64,000 bases of DNA from Sphingobium sp. (lineage in GTDB: Bacteria; Pseudomonadota; Alphaproteobacteria; Sphingomonadales; Sphingomonadaceae), in the NCBI GenBank assembly GCA_003248935.1, contig QFQF01000015.1, positions 1 to 64,000 on the forward strand. Reading direction: 5' to 3'. The translations under genes were made by a program, and so were the position numbers. Below the pieces are notes generated by a model. That model saw only the letters and a program-made list of their open reading frames with translations, made no database searches and was not told the DNA's origin. How positions within the stretch are numbered: position 1 is the stretch's first letter; the number at the start of each line of letters is the position of its first letter. Of the stretch, positions 8,489 through 14,404 are shown in pieces.

Positions 8489-9319
8489 TCAGGTGCGGAT
8501 GTTGACGATCGACTGGGTGATGTTCGACGCGGTCTCGATCGCCTTCGCGTTCGCCTGGAAGTTGCGCTGCGCATTGATCAGCGCGACCAGTTCCTCGGTG
8601 ATGTCGACGTTCGACCGCTCCAGCGCGCCGGAACGCACCGAACCGAAGGCACCCTCGTTGCCCGGGCCGTAATTGGCGTTGCCGCTCTGCAGGGTCGACT
8701 GCCAGTGGGCGTCGCCCTTCTGCCGCAGGCCGTCCTGGCTGGCGAAGGTCGCCATGGCGAGGTTGCCCAGCGGCTCGGTCGTGCCGTCGGCGTAGGTGGC
8801 GGAGATGAGGCCCGCTTCCGACACGGACACGCTCGAAAGCTGAACCGTGGGATCGGACGGCTTCGTCAGGGGAATGACGAGATCGCTGAGATCGGCGGCG
8901 GTGTTGCCCGTGATCGTGCCGGTGGCGTCGACCGGCAGGATCTGCAGGTTGGCTCCGGTCGTGTCGACGACGTTGCGCGCTTCGGTGATGCTGAACGCGC
9001 CGTTGCGGGTGTAGCTGACCTGGCCGCCGGTCCCCGTGCCCTTGACGGTGAAGAAGCCCTCACCGGTGATCGCGAGGTCGAGCGTCTTGTCGGTCGTCTC
9101 GATCGTGCCCTGCGTATACTGCTGCTGGATGCCGATGACGCGCGTGCCCTGGCCGGACACCTGCGTCGTGGTCTGCATCGGCGCGGCTGAGAAGATGTCG
9201 CCGAAGTTCGTGCGGCTCTTCTTGAACGCCGTGGAGTTCACGTTCGCCACGTTGTTGGCGATGGTGGACAGGTCGGTCTGCGCGCCCTTGAGGCCGGAAA
9301 GCGAGATGTAGAAGGACAT
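8489..9319 (-). CDS. flgE: Flagellar hook protein FlgE, short form
   Basis: This is the hook subunit, identified by the N-terminal IANNVANVNSTAFKKSRTNFGDIFS, the GEGFFTVKG element and the C-terminal LERSNVDITEELVALINAQRNFQANAKAI. At 276 residues it is far shorter than the enteric hook protein (about 400). Most of the surface-exposed middle region is missing, leaving mainly the D0/D1 core and one small domain. An AGGAG element seven bases upstream fixes the start. It lies next to flgD, the hook cap. Confidence 0.9.
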   Translation of the reverse strand: MSFYISLSGLKGAQTDLSTIANNVANVNSTAFKKSRTNFGDIFSAAPMQTTTQVSGQGTRVIGIQQQYTQGTIETTDKTLDLAITGEGFFTVKGTGTGGQVSYTRNGAFSITEARNVVDTTGANLQILPVDATGTITGNTAADLSDLVIPLTKPSDPTVQLSSVSVSEAGLISATYADGTTEPLGNLAMATFASQDGLRQKGDAHWQSTLQSGNANYGPGNEGAFGSVRSGALERSNVDITEELVALINAQRNFQANAKAIETASNITQSIVNIRT

Positions 9320-9346
9320 GGGTTAGGCTCCTGGGTGAAAGGGTGG

Positions 9347-10003
9347 TTAGCTGAGCTGAATGGCGTCGGAGGGGCTGTAGGCCCCGAGCGCCGTGATGAG
9401 TTTCGCGCTGCTGCCGTCGGCGGGCGACTGGACCGCCGCGATCGTGGCCCAGGTGGCGATGCCGGTCGGCGTCGCACCGGTCACCTTGACCTGCAGGCTG
9501 TCGGTGGAGACCACGTTGCCGGCCTCGTCCTTGCCGTCCCACGAGAAGCCGTAGCTGCCGGCTTCAAGCGCGCCCATGTCGATCGTCCTGACGACATTGC
9601 CGGACCCATCGACCAGCTGGACGCTGACATTGTCGGCGGCGGCGCCCAGCGCGATCGCGCCCGAATACTGGCCCGAGGCATTGGGGGCGACGATGTTGCT
9701 TTCGACCAGCATCGACTTGCCGATCCAGCTCGCTGCGTCGTTGATCCGTGAGCCGGACATCTGCTCCTTGATGGAGGACAGCGTCTGGTTCATCTCCGCG
9801 ATGCCGGTCGAATTGGTGATCGTCGCCATCTGCGTGACCATCTGGGTGTTATCCATCGGCTCGAACGGATCCTGCGTCTGCAACTGCGTGGTCAGCAGGC
9901 GCAGGAAATCGGACTGGCCCATTTCGGACTTGCCGACGCCGGTCGTCTGGACGGTCGACGAGTCATAGGTCGTCAGCCCGGCGGTATCGATCGTACTGCT
10001 CAT
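9347..10003 (-). CDS. flgD: Flagellar hook-capping protein FlgD
   Basis: FlgD is the scaffold that caps the growing hook. The 218-residue product has the N-terminal MGQSDFLRLLTTQLQTQDPFEPMDNTQMVTQMA signature and a C-terminal Ig/FlgD-like domain (VRTIDMGALEAGSYGFSWDGKDEAGN). Length is normal. The ATG overlaps the flgC stop (ATGA), so translation is coupled. Confidence 0.95.
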   Translation of the reverse strand: MSSTIDTAGLTTYDSSTVQTTGVGKSEMGQSDFLRLLTTQLQTQDPFEPMDNTQMVTQMATITNSTGIAEMNQTLSSIKEQMSGSRINDAASWIGKSMLVESNIVAPNASGQYSGAIALGAAADNVSVQLVDGSGNVVRTIDMGALEAGSYGFSWDGKDEAGNVVSTDSLQVKVTGATPTGIATWATIAAVQSPADGSSAKLITALGAYSPSDAIQLS

Positions 10004-10416
10004 TTGCCCATCCTTATCGTGTCGAGCATCAGGGATTTGGCGGTCTGGAGGACCTGCACATTGTTCTGGTACATCCGGGCGGTCTCCAGCATGTCGACAA
10101 GCTCGGCGGAGTTATCGACGGCGGCTTCCCACACATCGCCGTTCTGGTCGGCGAGCGGATGGTTGGGGTCGTGGCGCTTCACCGGCTTGGCGTCGGTCGT
10201 GACGACCTGCTCGACCTTCACGGTCGCAACGCCGGGCTTTTCGGTGACCGTGCGGAACACCGGCTTGATCGCGCGATAGGCGTCCTTCTCGGTGCCGGTA
10301 ACGTTGCCCGCGTTCGCCATGTTGGACGCCGTGGCGTTCAGACGGACGAGCTGGGCGGACATCGCGCGTCCGGCGATGTCGAAGATGTTCATGGGGCCGC
10401 TTTCACTACCAGCCAT
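10000..10416 (-). CDS. flgC: Flagellar basal-body rod protein FlgC
   Basis: The proximal-rod subunit FlgC is shown by FDIAGRAMSAQLVRLNATASNMANAGNV, the PVFRTV segment and the end ELVDMLETARMYQNNVQVLQTAKSLMLDTIRMGK. The ATG at 10416 was chosen because AGGAG lies seven bases before it. An in-frame ATG at 10422 would overlap the flgB stop as ATGA but sits right against that AGGAG. The product is 138 residues, the usual size. Confidence 0.93.
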   Translation of the reverse strand: MAGSESGPMNIFDIAGRAMSAQLVRLNATASNMANAGNVTGTEKDAYRAIKPVFRTVTEKPGVATVKVEQVVTTDAKPVKRHDPNHPLADQNGDVWEAAVDNSAELVDMLETARMYQNNVQVLQTAKSLMLDTIRMGK

Positions 10417-10418
10417 GC

Positions 10419-10772
10419 TCATTCTCCTTTCAGCGCGCGCGTGAGCGTGTTGATCCGCCCTTCCAGGAAGGAAAGGGTGGTCTGATACTTCACGGCGTTT
10501 TCGGCGAAGAGGGTCTGCTCGGTCGAAAGCTCGACCGTGTTGCCGTCGAGGCTGGGCTGCAGCGGGATGCGGTACCCCATGCTGTCCTTGACGGCCTGCG
10601 TCGTGTCGTTCTTCTCGGACGCTTCCTTCAGCGCCGCGTCGAAGTCGATGTCGCGCGCCTTGTATCCGGGCGTGGAAGCGTTCGCGATGTTGGAGGCAAG
10701 CAGGTTCAGCCGCTGCGACCGCAGCGCCAGCGCCTTTCCGTGCACTCCGAACAGGCTGTCTTCCACCGACAT
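10419..10772 (-). CDS. flgB: Flagellar basal-body rod protein FlgB
   Basis: This is the first gene of the minus-strand rod-hook operon. The 117-residue product starts MSVEDSLFGVHGKALALRSQ, has the rod motif NLLASNIANASTPGYKARDIDF and ends with a helical segment (KYQTTLSFLEGRINTLTRALKGE). A longer in-frame start at 10838 exists but adds residues foreign to the family. The start at 10772 leaves a leader of about 80 bases after the sigma-54 promoter at 10862-10878. Confidence 0.93.
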   Translation of the reverse strand: MSVEDSLFGVHGKALALRSQRLNLLASNIANASTPGYKARDIDFDAALKEASEKNDTTQAVKDSMGYRIPLQPSLDGNTVELSTEQTLFAENAVKYQTTLSFLEGRINTLTRALKGE

Positions 10773-10861
10773 GTTTTTTGTCCCGAACCCTCTAAATTGT
10801 TCCTGTCGCCTGCCGTTATTGACCTTGTGGGCCACCACGGCGGGCCATCCGCCCGTATATC

Positions 10862-10878
10862 AGCAAGTACCGTGCCAA
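10862..10878 (-). promoter_or_regulatory. Sigma-54 promoter of the flgB operon
   Basis: On the minus strand the site reads TTGGCACGGTACTTGCT. The GG and GC dinucleotides have the required spacing and the site matches the TGGCAC-N5-TTGC consensus at every core position. The -12 GC is about 90 bases before the flgB ATG. Paired palindromes at 10962-11002 lie roughly 120-140 bases upstream of the expected start of transcription, where enhancer-binding proteins act. Confidence 0.85.
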
Positions 10879-10961
10879 TTCGTGCGGACGCTTGCCGTGT
10901 GTGGCTGGAAAGCGCTGTTTGCCTGGCTTTTCGCGCAGGCGGCGGCAGGGGCGGCAATTTT

Positions 10962-11002
10962 TTGCCGGTCGGCGGCAGGCTTTTGCCGCCTGCCCGGCAA
11001 AA
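10962..11002. promoter_or_regulatory. Pair of palindromes, candidate enhancer sites of the sigma-54 activator
   Basis: Site A is TTGCCG-N5-CGGCAG (10962-10978). Site B is TTTTGCCG-N6-CGGCAAAA (10981-11002), a perfect 8-base inverted repeat. Centres are about 21.5 bases apart, so the dimers would lie on the same face of the helix. The same motif and spacing recur at 23769-23811 before the sigma-54 activator gene. Location behind the flgB sigma-54 promoter fits an upstream activating sequence. Assignment to that activator is inference. Confidence 0.6.
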
Positions 11003-11020
11003 GGCGAGATTGGGGCGGCA

Positions 11021-11689
11021 ATGCTGGGTTTTCTGGGCCATCTGATCGATCCCGTGACGCTGGCCGCCATGGCCGGTGCTGCCCTGCTCCTCGCGCTTGT
11101 GCAGAACGGCGGCCGGGCGTTCGGATACGCCATCGCCGCGCTCCGCCCCCTCGCCGCCGCCCGTCCGGACCGTGACCGCGATGCCGCGCGCGCGCTCGTC
11201 CTTCAGGTCGATCACCTCGCGGCCCTGCGCGGACTGGCCTGTACCGACCGGGTGAAGACCGCCGATCCCTTCCTGGCTTCGGCCGCGCGTCACCTTGCCA
11301 ATTGCGACCGCATCGACCAGTTCGAAAGCTGGGCCGAACGGGAGATTTCCGACCGCGCGGCGCGCCATGCCGCCGCCCGCGCGGTGTGGGTATCGGTGGC
11401 CGACGCCGCGCCCGCGTTGGGCATGGCCGGTACGATCATCGGTCTGATCGGCATGTTCGCGGCGATGGCGGACCCTGCCGCGATCGGGCCGTCCATGGCG
11501 CTCGCGCTGCTCACAACCCTCTATGGCGTGGTCATCGCGAACCTGATCGCCGCGCCGATCGCCGCGCGGCTGGGTGACCTTTCCGCTCGGGAAATCGCCT
11601 GGCAGCGCGAGCTGGCGCACGGCATGATGGTGATCGCTCGCCGCGAAACGGCGCCCGTGCGCCGTGCCGCGATCCGCGAGGTCGCATGA
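11021..11689 (+). CDS. MotA/TolQ/ExbB-family protein, second stator-like gene
   Basis: The 222-residue product belongs to the MotA/ExbB proton-channel family. It has a first membrane helix (VTLAAMAGAALLLALVQNG) and two C-terminal channel helices (ALGMAGTIIGLIGMFAAMADPAAIGP and SMALALLTTLYGVVIANLIAAPIAARL). It is much shorter than the MotA at 1489-2352 and its cytoplasmic segment is reduced. The ATG at 11021 is preferred over upstream in-frame codons, which would translate the palindrome region into Arg/Cys-rich sequence. It overlaps the following MotB-like gene (ATGA). The pair sits divergently from flgB. It may be an accessory stator or an energising module for another envelope process. Confidence 0.75.
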   Translation: MLGFLGHLIDPVTLAAMAGAALLLALVQNGGRAFGYAIAALRPLAAARPDRDRDAARALVLQVDHLAALRGLACTDRVKTADPFLASAARHLANCDRIDQFESWAEREISDRAARHAAARAVWVSVADAAPALGMAGTIIGLIGMFAAMADPAAIGPSMALALLTTLYGVVIANLIAAPIAARLGDLSAREIAWQRELAHGMMVIARRETAPVRRAAIREVA

Positions 11690-12174
11690 GCACGGAGCGC
11701 CGTGCGCGCCTCGCCATCAGCTTCGCCGATCTCGCACTTCTCCTCCTCGGTTTCTTCGTCCTCCTGCAGGCGAGCGGTTCGCAGCGCCGTGCGGTGCTGG
11801 AGGGGGTAGGCTCGCAGTTCGGCGGCAAGGCTGCGGCCGCTGCGCCGGATATCGCGCAATGGCCCGCGAGCGACCTGTTCGTCGCTGGTGAGGCGATGCT
11901 GTCCCCGGCCGGAAACGCCCGGATTTCCGCCTATGTCCGCTCGTTCGCAGCGCATGGCGAGGGTGTCGAGTTGCGTTCCGTCGGGCAGGACCGCGCGAAT
12001 GGACGTTACGACGCCTGGGATCTCGCCGCAGCCCGGACCGGCGCCGTGGCACGGGCGCTGGAGGCGGCCGGCCTGCGCCGCGACCGCATCTTGATCCGCG
12101 GTCTCGACGAAGGGGACGGAACGGCGAAGGGGCAGGCCATCCGCCTTGCGCCGACGCAGCCGAAAGCGGGCTGA
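11686..12174 (+). CDS. MotB-like inner-membrane protein with degenerate OmpA domain
   Basis: The 162-residue product is the partner of the MotA-like protein. It has one N-terminal helix (ISFADLALLLLGFFVLLQASG) that keeps the channel aspartate at Asp15. A compact OmpA-like domain follows (LFVAGEAMLSPAGNARISAYVRSF and AAARTGAVARALEAAG). The usual peptidoglycan-binding GHTD motif is replaced by VGQDR, although the later arginine is kept. The protein is half the size of MotB at 409-1485. It lies directly before the flgA promoter. Weak or altered peptidoglycan binding is a reasonable inference. Confidence 0.7.
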   Translation: MSTERRARLAISFADLALLLLGFFVLLQASGSQRRAVLEGVGSQFGGKAAAAAPDIAQWPASDLFVAGEAMLSPAGNARISAYVRSFAAHGEGVELRSVGQDRANGRYDAWDLAAARTGAVARALEAAGLRRDRILIRGLDEGDGTAKGQAIRLAPTQPKAG

Positions 12175-12184
12175 AAACGCCATT

Positions 12185-12200
12185 TGGCACGGTAATTGCT
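12185..12200 (+). promoter_or_regulatory. Sigma-54 promoter of flgAMN
   Basis: The site TTGGCACGGTAATTGCT has exact GG-to-GC spacing and differs from the flgB site only in the spacer. It ends 45 bases before the chosen flgA start. No palindrome of the TTGCCG-N6-CGGCAA type was found nearby. Confidence 0.82.
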
Positions 12201-12244
12201 TATCTCACGGAATGACAGTCATGCCATTCCTGTGGAGATTTGCC

Positions 12245-12790
12245 GTGCGTTTGACCCTTCCGTTCCTGCTGCCGACGCTCGCCGTCCTGTCAGCGACGCC
12301 GGCGCTCGCCCAGCAGAAATTCGAGAATCTCGACCGTATCGACAGCCTGGTGGCGATGGCCGTCGGCGCGAATATCGGCCAGCCGGGTGGCCCGGCCGGT
12401 CCCGTCGACCGCCGCCTCCATCTGGCCGCCTGTCCGCAGACGCCGACCGTCGAGGGGCCGGTTTTCGGCGCCGCGATGGTGAAGTGCGAGGCGCTGGGTT
12501 GGCGGATTCGCGTGCCTTTGACGGCAGGAATGGCTGCGGGAGCGGCGCCAGGCTTCGGTGCCCGTGGCGCTGTAACCGCCCAGCGCGCGCCCGCTGCCGT
12601 GAAGAAGGGCGATCCGGTGCAGCTCATTGCCGGAGGCGCGGCCTTCAGCATTTCGCGCACGATGGTGGCGGATGAGGACGGTGCCATCGGCGAAATGATC
12701 CGCGTGCGCGAGGACAGGAAATCCGCGCCGGTGATCGCTCAGGTCGCCGATATGGGGATTGTGCGCGTGCCAGGATTTAAGGAAAACTGA
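12245..12790 (+). CDS. flgA: Flagellar P-ring assembly chaperone FlgA
   Basis: FlgA is the periplasmic chaperone for FlgI. The 181-residue product has a signal peptide (LTLPFLLPTLAVLSATPALA) and the SAF-domain end typical of FlgA (APAAVKKGDPVQLIAGGAAF, then IGEMIRVREDRKSAPVIAQV). The GTG at 12245 was chosen: GGAG lies seven bases upstream and it is well clear of the sigma-54 promoter. ATGs at 12212 and 12221 would leave almost no leader. The three-cysteine pattern near the N-terminal third is unremarkable. Confidence 0.88.
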   Translation: MRLTLPFLLPTLAVLSATPALAQQKFENLDRIDSLVAMAVGANIGQPGGPAGPVDRRLHLAACPQTPTVEGPVFGAAMVKCEALGWRIRVPLTAGMAAGAAPGFGARGAVTAQRAPAAVKKGDPVQLIAGGAAFSISRTMVADEDGAIGEMIRVREDRKSAPVIAQVADMGIVRVPGFKEN

Positions 12791-12835
12791 ATCGGTCCGT
12801 TATACGATGCGCGGGACACGAGAAGGAATGAGACG

Positions 12836-13117
12836 ATGATCAATTCTATCGGCCAGTCGGTCAGCTCCGCCGTTGAGGCGTCGAAGCTGCGCGCGGCGGG
12901 AAAGAGCGGCGCGACGGCGTCGACCGCCTCCGTCGACGCGGGTGATGCGACCGAGACCGTTTCGAGCCCCGCCGCCCGCATGGCGGCCGAAGGCGCGCCG
13001 GTCGATCTGGACCGGATCGCGGCGATCAAGGCCGCCATCGCATCCGGCAATTATCCGGTCGATCCCCAACGGATCGCCGATCGCATGGTCGATCTCGACC
13101 TGCCGGTCCGGGACTGA
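12836..13117 (+). CDS. flgM: Anti-sigma-28 factor FlgM
   Basis: FlgM binds FliA until the hook is complete, then leaves through the flagellar export channel. The 93-residue product has a disordered Ala/Ser/Thr-rich N-terminal half. Its C-terminal helices (DRIAAIKAAIASGNYPVDPQRIADRMV) match the sigma-28-binding domain of the family. GAAGGA lies upstream of the ATG. The gene sits between flgA and flgN as in many proteobacteria, and its target fliA is about 3.7 kb downstream. Confidence 0.9.
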   Translation: MINSIGQSVSSAVEASKLRAAGKSGATASTASVDAGDATETVSSPAARMAAEGAPVDLDRIAAIKAAIASGNYPVDPQRIADRMVDLDLPVRD

Positions 13118-13124
13118 CGTCGCC

Positions 13125-13427
13125 ATGAGCGCCGCGTTGGTCGACGCCCTTACAGAGGCCTTCGCCGATCTCGGCGCGGCGCTCGACAGCGACGAGGTGG
13201 CGGCGATCGACGCCGCGACCACGCGCGTCAACGGTGCCGTCGCTGCGCTGAAGGGTGTCGGCGCCTGGCGTGAGGATGCCGCGCTCAAGGAAAAGCTGAA
13301 GGCGCTGCTCCCCGTCATGGAAGCGGCGCGGATCCGCACCAGCCTGCTCGCCGACCACACGCGCCAACGTATCACGCTGCTGGCTGATCGCGGCGTGTCC
13401 CACGCGCCGCTCACCTACGGGCGCTGA
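13125..13427 (+). CDS. flgN: FlgN-like export chaperone
   Basis: The 100-residue, mostly helical protein follows flgM by seven bases, the standard place of FlgN, the chaperone for FlgK and FlgL. Similarity is carried by heptad-like leucine/alanine helices and the segment VMEAARIRTSLLADHTRQRITLL near the C-terminus. Sequence conservation in this family is low, so the call leans on position. The ATG at 13125 is used; an upstream frame extension would overlap flgM. A strong terminator follows. Confidence 0.75.
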   Translation: MSAALVDALTEAFADLGAALDSDEVAAIDAATTRVNGAVAALKGVGAWREDAALKEKLKALLPVMEAARIRTSLLADHTRQRITLLADRGVSHAPLTYGR

Positions 13428-13465
13428 TCCGGCGTCTTCCGGCACAATCGGACAGAAAACAGGAC

Positions 13466-13494
13466 AGGGCCGCCCGCGCGGCCCTTTTTCTTTT
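13466..13494 (+). terminator. Rho-independent terminator after flgN
   Basis: An eight-base stem (AGGGCCGC / GCGGCCCT) with a four-base CCGC loop is followed by TTTTTCTTTT. It separates the flgAMN unit from the sigma-54 promoter at 13520. Confidence 0.88.
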
Positions 13495-13519
13495 CTGGCT
13501 GTCCGTCAATGTCCAATCT

Positions 13520-13535
13520 TGGCACGGCTTTTGCT
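13520..13535 (+). promoter_or_regulatory. Sigma-54 promoter of the transglycosylase-flhA-fliA group
   Basis: TTGGCACGGCTTTTGCT shares the TTGGCACGG and TTGCT blocks with the flgB and flgA sites, with exact spacing. It lies 34 bases before the ATG of the transglycosylase and just after a terminator, so it probably drives at least that gene and flhA, and perhaps fliA. Confidence 0.83.
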
Positions 13536-13568
13536 TAATTTGTCCCCGGTACCAAATGGGGAATTTCG

Positions 13569-14396
13569 ATGTCCGCCTTCGCAGGCATGACAGTGTCAGG
13601 GACTACGCGACAGGATCGCGTGACCAATGCCATAGCCATGGCCAGCCGGCGCACGGGCGTCGACTTCGGCTATCTGCTGGGGCAGGCGAAGATCGAGAGC
13701 AGCCTCAATCCCAACGCGCGCGCCGCGACCTCGTCGGCCACCGGCCTCTACCAGTTCATCGACCAGAGTTGGCTCGCCGTCGTCAACCAGCATGGCAATG
13801 AATATGGTCTCGGCTGGGCCGCCGACGCGATCCAGCAGGGCGCCAACGGCCGCTATTACGTATCCGACCCGGAACTGCGGCAGCAGATCCTGGACCTGCG
13901 CAGCCATCCGGAAACGGCCTCCGTCATGGCGGCCGAGCATGCGGCCGACAACAAGGCCTATCTGGAGCAGCGCTTGGGCCGGTCGGCGCAGCCCGCCGAC
14001 CTCTATCTCGCGCACTTCCTGGGCGTCGGCGGCGCGGCCAAGTTCCTTCAGGCGCACGACCAGTCGCCGAACGCCACCGCCGCTTCGCTGTTTCCGGCGG
14101 CCGCGCGCGCCAACCGTTCCATTTTCTACGACCGGCAGGGCAATGCCCGCAGCTTCGCCGACATCCGCGAGAACTTCGCGGACAAGCTGGCACGCGGGTC
14201 CGGCGGCGTCAGCACCGCCGCCGTGCCCATGGCGGGCGACTGGTCGTTGCCCGACGGCGCGAAGACCGTGCAGCCCGCCGACTATGTCCGGATCGAGACC
14301 CAGCGTCTCACCCAGTCGACCGACATCGACACCATCGCGCCGAACGCCGACACGGCCCGGCTCGCCTATCTCATGCTCGCCACCTTCGGAAGGTAA
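13569..14396 (+). CDS. SLT-family lytic transglycosylase, likely flagellum-specific
   Basis: The 275-residue product has a transglycosylase SLT fold with the catalytic Glu43 in GQAKIESSLNPNA, followed by SSATGLYQFIDQSW. It probably cuts peptidoglycan so the rod can pass, replacing the missing muramidase domain of FlgJ (4668-5012). This role is known for the separate flagellar transglycosylase SltF of Rhodobacter sphaeroides. No Sec signal peptide is visible (start MSAFAGMTVSGTTRQDRVTN), so export through the flagellar apparatus or another route must be considered. It is driven by a sigma-54 promoter and lies eight bases before flhA. Confidence 0.85.
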   Translation: MSAFAGMTVSGTTRQDRVTNAIAMASRRTGVDFGYLLGQAKIESSLNPNARAATSSATGLYQFIDQSWLAVVNQHGNEYGLGWAADAIQQGANGRYYVSDPELRQQILDLRSHPETASVMAAEHAADNKAYLEQRLGRSAQPADLYLAHFLGVGGAAKFLQAHDQSPNATAASLFPAAARANRSIFYDRQGNARSFADIRENFADKLARGSGGVSTAAVPMAGDWSLPDGAKTVQPADYVRIETQRLTQSTDIDTIAPNADTARLAYLMLATFGR

Positions 14397-14404
14397 CAGG
14401 TTCA

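Noticed and set aside
12777..12803. Possible sigma-28 promoter before flgM (TTAAGGAA-N11-TCCGTTAT)
   Set aside because: The -10 resembles the other sites but the -35 lacks TAAA in the right place and the first G of GCCG is changed. It overlaps the end of flgA, so it was not listed.
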